Origin: Atriophallophorus winterbourni
Taxonomy: Eukaryota > Platyhelminthes > Trematoda > Plagiorchiida > Microphallidae
DNA length: 64,000 nucleotides
Assembly (NCBI GenBank): GCA_013407085.1
Contig: JACCGJ010015380.1
Location: 22,046 to 86,045 of the forward strand
Reading direction: 5' to 3'
Below, one piece after another: positions 35,771 to 45,099 of this stretch. Below the pieces are notes generated by a model, which made no database searches, had not been told where the DNA came from, and worked only from the letters and a program-made list of their open reading frames with translations. Position numbers and translations under genes: made by a program. Numbering within the stretch: position 1 is the first letter of the stretch; every line of letters begins with the position of its first letter.

Positions 35771-37744
35771 AGTGATATTGATAGTTTGCGACTTACGTTA
35801 TCTATTTTCGTATGCTTCCAAAGATAGTGTCGCTTGAACAGTTCTAATAAATCCTTCCGAAACCCGAAGTATTATGAGGTCGTTGTCAATCTTGTCAGCC
35901 TTTCATGCTCTTTTGTTTGTCCGGAGGCTGGTTGTCAGCATATCATACGAAACCTCGTTAGTAGCACTCTCCGAGAATGATTATAGTATTCTTTGAAACC
36001 GGAAGCATACTGTTATTGCACAATTAGTTGATACAAGTGATACATCGTATTTAGCAAATATATTTATGGACTAATTCATTTCGAAATAATAGATGCTGCT
36101 CATAATTAACTTTTTTTGACTTTCTTTGCAACAGCAAATGAAAGTTTCAGCTTGTAAGTTGTTTGCGATCGAATACATTGTGACTTGATTGTAATACCGT
36201 CGAAATGTATTTTGACATTGAATGGTAGAATGAGTAGTGCATGAGCATTTGATCCGATTTTCTGTTTTTCACCAGTAATTGCATATCTTATTCGGAAATT
36301 GAAAGAAAACAAGAGACCGGAATTTATAATTCTCCATATCTCTCACATAATGATGTATAGATCTGTGAACTCCAATATTGAGCCAGGGTTTGATCAATAT
36401 TTGGAACAATAATTGTTGTATAAAATATTGATTTGGATTGAATTATTATGGCAGCAACTGACTAGTGCTTTTCTCTAGTAAATACAACCTTCCCTCACAT
36501 TTAGTTTAAAAATACGAATGTTTTTTTCTTTCAAAACATTGAATTATGAGGGATTTGTAAACTTAGACAGCAAAGTCTGGTTCATAAAACAATCAGATAT
36601 GAGATAATGAAATAGTAAATCAACGCAAACAACATATTTAAAAATAATATTATTCATCTGTAGAATCACCAAATGAATTGGTTTCCTTTTGTTATTCCCA
36701 CCATTGATTTTACCGCCACTCACAGGCTGCTTGCATTTCAGTATTCGGTTAAGGAAGAATTATATTGTTATTCATTTTTGATACACATTTAACGCAAGCA
36801 AAACCTACTTTATGATATAATTTTTCGCTACAAGCTAAGGGAAGTTTAACTCTGATCTGCAATACCCATCTAAACATTGGAAGAGAATTGTGTACAAATA
36901 AATAATATTAATGTCACATAAGTGTGTTACATTGATATTAATTAATAATACTGACTATTGTTTATTGTTAAAATGATGCATGACTATCTTTGCTTGCAGC
37001 TCGTTGAATACGATTCTGTCCGAAAATCGTTTAACAATCCAACGATAAATCATTGGCAATCAAATTCTGTTTTTTTACTTGAACACAATGTTTTAGGGAG
37101 TAGTTGCAAGGATAGGTTTGAAATATTATGACTTCTTTTAGTCACAACAATATTTTCAGTACATTTTGAAAGTATTATTTCCGGAGAGCATAGTCCACAA
37201 CCACCGTTACCCGTTGATCACATTCAAGCTGAAATCGTGCGTAATAGACTGTACAATGCGAGCGCTATTATAAATTGACCGCAAGGATTGACCTTTCAAA
37301 AGCTTGAAAACGAAAATGTCATTTATGAAGGCCTAATCAACGATTAAATTTTTTCACTTAGTTCAAAGCATGCTTGAAATCATCATTAACATTATAAAAG
37401 GAAGTCTCAAATCTTACTTTTATTGCGACCTCCAATTTGAAGCGCACGTATCATATATATGTTCAGCATAAATCCATGTGAAACTGATTTCTTGTTAAAC
37501 TCATTTGTCTCGACATATCATCAGTTTATGTTACACCAGCCAGAAGCAAGTTTATGCGTGCAAGGGAATTACTTCAGCTCAATTGAGGCTAAATGGCATC
37601 GTTTTGTTCTAATGTCTATTACGTTTTGCAAACAGTTTTCGGATTACTCGATCATAGATTAGCCCCGCCTCACGATTCACACACATCGATTGCGTGTCGA
37701 TTCATAACTAACGTCAACCTGACCTAAGCTAATCAACTTCACCC
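35771..37744. other. AT-rich region without recognisable genes
   Basis: No gene recognised. The block at about 35905-35975 matches the weak repeat near 7250-7320. Open frames at 36106-36312 and 37459-37662 are not recognised. Confidence 0.5.
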
Positions 37745-37845
37745 AGAAATATCACAACGCATAACATAAGAGAAAACAATAGAGGAGAATATACGTAGCT
37801 CAGGATGGGGATGTTGTTCAGGTGGTGTTCGCCGAGCTTGAGTAG

Positions 37846-37894
37846 TTGTTCTTGGATGTTTCGTCATCAAGCTAGATGACTTCATCAGCAGAAC
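37846..37894 (-). ncRNA. Hammerhead ribozyme of Penelope-like element 1
   Basis: On the minus strand CTGATGA is intact at 37888-37882. Stem II is GTCATC with GATGAC (37880-37875 and 37868-37863), six perfect pairs around a six-base loop. GAAAC is at 37862-37858, then ATC with predicted cleavage after 37855. Stem I is GTTCT with AGAAC (37894-37890 and 37851-37847), plus an inner G-C pair and one bulge. All invariant core bases are present. It lies just 3' of the GIY-YIG region, where the terminal repeat of such elements is expected. Confidence 0.8.
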
Positions 37895-38126
37895 TTGTTT
37901 CGAATTGATTTGAAATTGGTATTCATTGGTTTTTATAAGGTCCGTCTTTCCGTTCGCCAACACTCCCGTTAGTTGGTGTAATTCATGTGTTGCATTCTTG
38001 TCCATCGAGATTTCATTGGTCCATGGGTTGAAGGTGCTGGTTAATTGATGTCGTTGTGGAGTGCCAAGCTTCGATGAATTCCCCCGCTCGTCCGTTGTTT
38101 TCTTTGACCACAATCCTCGCGTTGTC

Positions 38127-38327
38127 TCAATCGAAAAGGTGTCCGAATTGATCAACATGTATTGAAATCAGTGACCTTGTGTCGTGCCTTCGTACAGCTA
38201 AACGGTGTTCGTGTATTCTTGTGCTTAGCTTGTGGCCGGTTTGTCCGATGTAGTTCTTCTTGCAATCCCTGCACGTAATCTTGTAGACAATATTCGATTG
38301 TTCTTCTTTTGCAACTTTGTCTTTCAT
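38127..38327 (-). pseudogene. GIY-YIG endonuclease domain, Penelope-like element 1
   Basis: The frame contains NIVYKITCRDCKKNYIGQTG followed by KLSTRIHEHRLAV: the VY/YIG pair (GIY-YIG core), a C..C pair (CRDC) typical of the Penelope zinc-finger-like start, and the R...H.. residues. This nuclease nicks the target for integration. The frame is cut off from the RT by frameshifts at about 38330 and closes at 38127. Confidence 0.88.
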
Positions 38328-38774
38328 ATTGTTGAAGTGGTTGACACGGGTTTGTGCGCGAACTCTATTCCAAATGGCCGTAGAACCCGAGCTGCGGTTT
38401 CTGATATATTCTGCACATACGGAAGAGCGCGTCTGACTCTGTTTTCATCATCGTTTCTTTGCTGGGTACGGTTGAACTTGTTGCGTAGTACGAAGCTTCT
38501 TGGGTATCCATTCTTCTGGAACACTCTTCTTCTTGTCTTCTCAGTTCCGGCGTGCTGCAATGTGTTGCCTCTCTTTTGAATAGGGTTCTAACGCAGCTGC
38601 GTTTATGAATGGTTGGATGCTTTCTGTGGAATTTCAAGATTTGATATGTGTGCGTATTCTTCCTGTAGACAATGTTTTCCAAATTCCCTTCGCTTGAACG
38701 TCCAGAAATGCCAGGCAGCCGTCCAGTTCAGTTTATCTGGTAAATTGGATTCCTCCGAATACACAGTTCAGTAG

Positions 38775-39221
38775 TTAATGCGGTTCCTCCAGTTCAGTTC
38801 TTTTTATTATCACAAATGTGTCGCCCACATAGTGGATCCATAACTTTGGCCGTAATATTGGTAGAGCGACTCGTTCCAAACGATGCATGACTGCTTCGGC
38901 AATTAGGCTGGAAAACGTTGATCCCATTGGTGTTCCTCTAATCTGCTCGTAGATTTTACCATTGAACTTGAAGTATGTTTGAAGGCACAGCTTGATCAAT
39001 TCCATCAAACTATCTCGTGTTAATCGATTTCCGTTGTGGTCAGTCCCTTTTTCGTGGAGCAACGCTGAGACGATTTGCTCTGCGAGTGTTTGATCAATTG
39101 ATGTGAAAAACGCCGTTACGTCGAAATAAACCATTAGTTTATCTTCATCGATCCTCACATTCTTCAATATCTGGAGAAAATCTTCTGCAGAATTGACGGC
39201 ATGTTCCGAGTCTGTCACCAA
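38775..39221 (-). pseudogene. Penelope-like reverse transcriptase core, active site mutated
   Basis: 149-codon block with KLMVYFDVTAFFTSID (palm motif A, FDV...F.SI), NGKIYEQIRGTPMGSTFSSLIAEAVM (motif B, GTPMGS..S...A), and the motif C position LWIHYVGDTFVIIK. Motif C should be YVDD; here the first catalytic aspartate is glycine (codon at 38823-38825). It would abolish polymerisation even if the frame were intact. Confidence 0.85.
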
Positions 39222-39640
39222 ATATAACAGACTTCTTCACAATTCTTTCGATAACTTGTAATTCGGTCCTCCCGGTAAGGAAACGATCGGGCGTAATGGA
39301 ATATTCTCTTTGTGTATTTTGGGTTATCCGTAGAATCTCGGTATAGTTGAGTCTTCTGGTTTCATTCTTGTTTGTTCCATTCCATTCAGTTGAACCATAC
39401 ATTTCAAGTTGCGTAAATTTCGTTTTCAAGTCGTTTAGTCAGGTCTTCGTTCATTTGTATATACGTTGTTGTGTCCTGGAGTAGCTGTTCAGCCTTATCG
39501 ATATAATCTGCCTTGTTCAATACCACAGTTGTTCTTCCTTTTTCGGCGGGGAGGATAACTAGGTTTCGAGAAAAAGAATTGTTATAACTCACAAGACAAT
39601 TAAAGAACACACAGACCTGTCTCGGGTTGTCAATCGATGT

Positions 39641-40689
39641 CGTGCTAACCGGTTAAATTCAAGCCACACCTTGCTGGGGTTGTTTACACCGACCTTGAGG
39701 ATTGGCATATCTTTCGATAGTGGCTAACATGTGGCTAACGTGTATAGTTATCCATTGCAAACGGGCAAAATAATGATCGTGCAACGAACAACCATTTAAC
39801 ATGAAGATTTGCTGAGAGGCACGTAATGAGCATAAGTCAAAAATCGCTGCCCAAATTCTTATCTGCATTTTAAATTCCGAGTACCTCCACATGAGGGTGT
39901 TCGTGTTATTCATTGATACCATATGTGCTGAGTTGACCGATATTATTGTCGATATTCAATGTGTTCAGCCAGGATCTAATTTGAGAATCACTGTATTTTT
40001 CCTAGATGTGCAGAGATACGTAACATGTTGTTCCCCATCTTTGTTCTATTAAGATACACAATGAAAAACCTTCATATTCGATTATTCGATGTAAATCGGT
40101 GTGTTCCGTAAATAACGCTTATACGTCAAGTGAACCAGGTTACAAAGAATTTTTCATTGAATTGTATACTTCCTCTACAGCCAGCTGTAATCATAATATA
40201 CTTCTCACGTCAATTGCGACTTCTTGTTGAATTATACAAACGGTAATTTTGCTGACCAATATGTATTACATTGGTTAAGGAGAATTTAGCAAAAATTAAC
40301 TAATACAATAGAAGATATGGCTCGCATTTTCATTTGTATTTCAATATTCATCCAGAAACCGGTTGTGGTTTCTAAGTGGGGGGTGAACAAAACATTGCCT
40401 TGGTCATTCATGAACGCCTCGAGCACTTGACCAAGAACCACTTTTAATGGGTTATTCAACGTCGTGGTTAGTTGTACAAGATACCTCTCTTCTAGCATCT
40501 TGAGAGCTTCGCGAAGGCCACAGTTATCCACCATTCTGATTAGTTAGACGTCATTAGATACCCTCCTAGCACTGAATACGAATTCAATAAACAACCAAAG
40601 ATGCTCACTAAACCACATATGTCTATGATACTGCATAGACTCGACTGCTGTTGCTTAGGATGTCAAAATCAAATCTGGGATTGAAGATT
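39641..40689. other. Spacer with two unexplained minus-strand frames
   Basis: Frames at 39659-39922 and 40286-40534 (minus) are longer than most neighbours. The second (CGLREALKMLEERYLVQL...) has amphipathic-looking sequence and could be an exon or an unrecognised gag, but I cannot identify it. Confidence 0.35.
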
Positions 40690-41230
40690 ATTCCGGGTCT
40701 CTCTATTGAGTGAAGAAAATACGTGGTTTGTAAGGGAAATGAGATTGATTATCTCGCGGAATTTGTACTCAATGATTGCCGCATGTGCAATCTTTTGGTG
40801 TAATACTGCAGAAGGTTGAAATCACCCATTATGAGTTATTGGGTTCAGCACAGATTGACATAGTTACGCAGCATTGCTAGCGGCATTTCGTTGCGAATGT
40901 CAGCTGAGGTGCGTGAGCGGTAAATTATCTACAGGATGCAGTTCTTACCCGATTCCAATAACAAGCTACATATCATGGTATTCTACAGCTCAAATCATGT
41001 ATCTGAAACTATTTCACAGTGAAAATGTTCGTGGTAATACACAGCTACTCCTGTTCTTGTGCGGTCTCGCCGAAGCGGGATCATGTTGGGAACTGCCAGC
41101 TCGTAATACTTGACTTAATCATGGAACCACGTCTCGGTTAGAGCGTTATTGTCAGCTGAAACACAGTAATTCAGCTATTTCGTTCCGCAAACACAGTACA
41201 TTCATGTATAATGATAAATTACCGGTTTTG
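40690..41230 (-). mobile_element. CR1-like endonuclease fragment
   Basis: On the minus strand, across frame changes, the sequence reads ALTETWFHD, MIPLRRDRTRTG.AVYYHEHF, then GKNCI..IIYRSRTS, PLAMLRNYVNLC and IMGDFNLLQ. This is the same order as the endonuclease of the CR1 copy at 33212-33571. These are the E, Y and D/N motifs of AP-like endonucleases. Broken by several stops. Confidence 0.7.
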
Positions 41231-42772
41231 GTTGTAGCATGGATTTGTGTATGGTGTGGTGGAGTATAGCACAAGTGATTGGAGTATTTGCACTTAGTCA
41301 AGGTCTATCAACACAAATATACATGGATAGAATAGAACTCTTTTGCATTAAATTGACTGATCAATCGTGTCCAGATGACAACCGACAAGGCTGGTTATAA
41401 AATGTTTTGTATTAACGTTGTTTGACAATAAACGATAGTGTTGCGTTGTGTTAATTGCCATGTAGGTAATAAGCGATTTCACAAGTTGATCTAAACTTGT
41501 GTTGTGTTATCGCGGGTTGATGTGTTTAAGGTGAGAAAGTTTGACATCAATCCTCATGTAGACGTAAATCGTGGGAAAGATACTAGGTTAACCTCGAATC
41601 AAATGTCGTCAATTTAAGTGTAATCCTCTCAATGGACATTAAACTAGTAACTGAATGAAAATTAGCCTCAGGATTTTCGTATTGCTTCACTATGATTTGT
41701 CATGACCAGGAATTGATGTGCCCGCATGACCAATGATTCATTTCAAGGATCCAAAATTCAAAATCTACCATATTTATGCAGAACAACCGAGATATATTAA
41801 AATGTCTGCGAACACCAAAACGACCGCTTGGAATATTTTTGCCAACGTTTGACTGTACTGATGCCGATATCGACTACTTCCAACTTACGGTGGAACATTT
41901 TAATCTGCACATGGGATGACGACTCATATGTTTCCGGAAAAGTCTTATTAGATTTATGAATGGCGGTCAGTTACGATTTTACATGTAAGCACAACTTTAT
42001 TGTCTCAATAATGCACAAAAGATTTTCAAATAGATTTTAGCTGAAATAGCGGGTAATGTAAGAGCATTGGTCAAGCAGCGAAGCGACCAGAACACGTCAA
42101 CTTTTAGGAACAAATTTGGACGTATGTAAAGTACCGAGAAAATTGTAGTAAACGCCTTCAAGAAACATAGTTGTAAGTTCGAAGTTGTGTAGAGTATCAC
42201 CGGCTATTTTATAGATAATTCTGCCAAACAAAACAAAGGGGAAGAAGAAGAAGTAGAAAATGAATTATTCGTGTACACGAAATTTTAGAAATTAAATAAA
42301 TTTCTCAACAACATTAGGAAAAGATGAAATGATGGGAATCACACAAGCCTGTTTCTTGCAATGTGCCTGAATGTTAAGACTTCATGTGGGTAGAGATACT
42401 GTCAGGTGGAACTGGCTTAGATAGATATGAGAATGAAATTAGAAAATGAAGTTTAAAAAATTACAAGGGACAACCAACATCAGTTTTTAAACGCGTCTTC
42501 AACTCTGTAACATCCATCGATTGGGTAAACATGTGTCGAACAAGTAATGGAACAATGGAGTACCAGAATTTATTTGTTTTGAATAAGGAATAGAAAACTC
42601 GTTATGGTTGGAGGGAAAAGGTCTTGTTCAGTCGATGTTCCCTATTAGAAGCAATGATTTTTATCTGTCTGTTGCATTCATGTATGTGACTAATAACAAC
42701 AATGTATCGAATTAAATCTGAAAAACACAGCTCACTCACGAGTTAAGTTCAATGCTTCTTCTGATTTGCAGA
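41231..42772. other. AT-rich spacer; (AAG)n retroelement end near 42241
   Basis: No gene seen. GGGGAAGAAGAAGAAGTAG at 42239-42256 is followed by GAATTATTCGTGTACACGAAATTTTAG, the reverse of the retroelement end at 59370-59430, so a minus-strand insertion end lies here. Confidence 0.5.
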
Positions 42773-43086
42773 AAAACGATTGTCCAGGAGGCCGAGCAAA
42801 ATTATGGAGGATGCGCAGAGGAGATATTCAAAGATGCAAGAGAAACAATTTGAATTGCATTAGGTGGGATGGAAAGAAAATAGAGGCGAATAGCATAGAA
42901 AAGAGCGGTCAAATTAAAGGACAAGCTAATGCTGCATCAGTAAAGTCGTTATTAACGCGTGAATCATCCCGTTTTTTAGTTCGCCAAAATCAGAATAATG
43001 ATCCGGAAATGATCGAATGTGTCGCGTTGTACAAGGATGTGATCCGAAGGTGCTCGAATGGTCCAGTTTGCAAGCGAAAATTCTAA
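42773..43086 (+). other. Possible terminal exon of a host gene
   Basis: A good splice acceptor (GCTTCTTCTGATTTGCAG, ending 42772) precedes an open frame that runs to a stop at 43084-43086, and AATAAA follows about 20 bp later (43106). The frame is basic (PGGRAKLWRMRRGDIQRCKR) and has no domain I know. Another frame over the first 80 bp also looks protein-like (RRPSKIMEDAQRRYSKMQ), so the reading frame is uncertain. No repeat family seen here overlaps it. Confidence 0.25.
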
Positions 43087-43429
43087 AAAATTTGAGACGA
43101 AAGCAATAAAATGGTGAACAAGTAAAACCACGTGCAAAAATATGCGGATTTTAATTGCCGTCAAGTATTTAGACATTGCTCAATAAAACAAAAGGGATAT
43201 CCAAGAGGATGAGAGGGTAACGATAATATAAACAAAAAAACAATGACGGATGAAAACTGTGATGAATTAATTAATCGTTTAATTATCGTTATTAAACACC
43301 GCCCGCAAAATTACTTCTAAATCTGAGTCATGATGAGACTAATGGTTACGCCTCTTACCAAACTATGGCGATCTTAGCTAAACGCAAAAGACACAAAACG
43401 GCAATTGACTTTGAGCGAAAAAGCTCATT

Positions 43430-43650
43430 TGCATGCATTTCCTTCACACACATTCCACGACCTGTTCCTGCCATTTTCACTCATCAGGCATGGATAGTAG
43501 GATAAGGAGCCGCATGCGCTCGAACAGTGGAAGAATGGTAAACAAGTTTCGCTTGTATCCCACTGTTGGCTAAGGTATGTAAGACCAAGCTGTTCAATCA
43601 CAATCAGCCAAACACTCATTAAGAATGCGTTTAACCCCATGGGCATGAAT
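43430..43650 (-). repeat. Family H repeat, minus strand, with hammerhead
   Basis: On the minus strand CTGATGA is intact at 43497-43491. The 3' core reads GGAAC in place of GAAAC, then AGGTC before GTGG. Stem II is weak here. Just 5' lies a perfect long-range hairpin, AACAGTGG with CCACTGTT (43523-43530 and 43560-43567), enclosing an inner ACAAG/CTTGT helix, giving a rod-like fold. Single copy plus the start of the adjacent unit. Confidence 0.65.
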
Positions 43651-43894
43651 GCCCATGAGTACGACACGACACCCAATTAGGTCACATGCCGATTTGTGTC
43701 TTTTGTGTTTAGTTAAGCTTGGAGTAGCAGGGTAATAGGCGGAATGATTAGTTTTATTGTGTACTCAGATTTAGATTCCATTTGGCGTAAATGACAAAAT
43801 ATTTGGACGTGTAAAATGCATCAATTTTTTGTAATATTTGAATAATCAAATTGTATCAAACCTGTACTAAACCTAGAGGTAGAAATTAGAAAAA

Positions 43895-44640
43895 GCAAGT
43901 GATCACGAAGTATATCCGAATGTTGCGCAATTAAAAATTAATGGCGTATTGTAAAATTTACATGAATAAACATTCAGTGATAGTTCATAGTACAAGTACC
44001 ACAATTTTCTATTTGAACAATTGGCACTTCGGTGTTCAATTGCATAATTATAAGCACTGTGTGCTATAATCCATCGTTGAACCATTGCGGCAGTACCTTT
44101 CGAAATAGATTTACCAGGATCGTATATGAATTTCAAGGCTTCATGTTCAGTAACAATGGTGAAACGATGACCAAACAGGAATTTGTGTAAACGTTGAATC
44201 GCCCAATAGACAGCTAACGCTTGACGGTATGTTTGAGCCTAACCCTTTTCAGCAGTAGGTAGCCTGCGAGAAACGAATATTATTAGCTGTCCATTTTGCT
44301 CGAGAATAGCTACAAGGATTCAAGGATTTATGGTTAAAAAGTTAATACTTTACTACACCACAGGAATACGGTATGAATGCATCAGTAGTTACAAAGGAAA
44401 GAATTTTGGGACTAAATGAACGAAGAACTACATCTGACTTTAGAAAGGATAATATGCTGCGTAAACAATGTCCATGTTAATCAGTCCACACAACAGTTTC
44501 TTTTGATGGAAGTGAAAATAATAGTGAAGCTTTTACACTAAAATTTGAATGATACTCAAATAGTATTGCAAGGCACCGATAAAAGATCTCAATTGTGTCA
44601 TGTTCTTTGGAGACTCAGCATTGGTCAGTGGGAGTGAACG
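43895..44640 (-). pseudogene. Gypsy RT thumb and RNase H fragment
   Basis: Minus-strand text includes CKSFTIIFTSIKRNCCVD.HGHCLRSILS and PKILSFVTTDA (44400-44640), then ILEQNGQLIIFVSRRLP, WAIQRLHKFLFGHRFTIVTEHEALKFIYDP and QRWIIAHSAYNYAIEHRSAN (43903-44310). These are the RT connection (TTDAS) and RNase H motifs of Gypsy pol. A CR1 3' end (44310-44395) is inserted right after TTDA. Stops and a frameshift show it is dead. It lies tail-to-head against the plus-strand Gypsy that begins at about 44706. Confidence 0.8.
44310..44395 (-). mobile_element. CR1-like 3' end inserted in Gypsy RNase H
   Basis: CAAGGATTCAAGGATTTATGGTTAAAAAGTTAATACTTTACTACACCACAGG is the reverse of the CR1 terminus, with two AAGGATT tail repeats. 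The Gypsy reading continues on both sides. Confidence 0.7.
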
Positions 44641-44857
44641 ATTGGGATCTGGTTTATAACCATGTGATGGTTGTTTGAATAACGATCAATAATAATCAAT
44701 AATGCTGTTATACAAATTTTTTTGTTAAACTTACATTAATTAATACATACCGTGTGACTCGAGTAAGCGTGGTTTATTCTCACTCCTATTCTTGGGTTGG
44801 TTATTTTATTTAAATTCAATACAATTCAATTCATTACAATTGGCGTCGCGATCAGCT

Positions 44858-45095
44858 ATGTCGTTTCCTCGAAATTTCGGATCTCAATAATCATAGCTAC
44901 CCCCAGATAAATCGAAGATTATCTGGAACGTTTTGAACTTTGGTGTCTCACCAAATGTGACATGCCTGATTCAATTATTACTGCGCATTTTCTTATTTCA
45001 GCAGGAGATGCTTAATCTCTGGTGAAAAATTTATCATTCCCTATCACACCTGCCAAGAAGAATCTCAATGAATTGAAATCTATTTTATTACCTCA
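44858..45095 (+). pseudogene. Gypsy gag, N-terminal part
   Basis: Starts MSFPRNFGSQ, shifts frame, then reads the typical gag YLERFELW...TAHFLISAGDA..LVKNLSFPITP and LKSILLPHVT. It ends where the CR1 insertion begins and resumes beyond it at about 46975 (FENVKNICEHYEDVSKEI). Confidence 0.7.
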
Positions 45096-45099
45096 TGTC

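Larger units (their letters stand above)
37745..39640 (-). mobile_element. Penelope-like retroelement 1 (RT plus GIY-YIG), broken
   Basis: Ordered minus-strand blocks: N-terminal ILPAEKGRTTVVLNKADYIDKA (39404-39610, the Penelope P.[DE]KG motif); YSITPDRFLTGRTELQVIERIV region (39145-39429); RT catalytic core (38775-39221); connection RKNTHTYQILKFHRKHP.IHKRSCVRTLF (38365-38682); VQNISETAARVLRPFGIEFAHKPVST (38324-38560); GIY-YIG endonuclease (38127-38327); and the C-terminal tail reading through 37739-38158. A hammerhead ribozyme follows at 37846-37894. At least four frameshifts separate the blocks. Elements of this class integrate by RT and a GIY-YIG nuclease and carry hammerheads in their terminal repeats. 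Confidence 0.9.

Noticed and set aside
38127..38327. Bacterial-type GIY-YIG (UvrC-like) gene
   Set aside because: The CRDC pair, the neighbouring Penelope RT and the shared order with element 2 place it in a retroelement.
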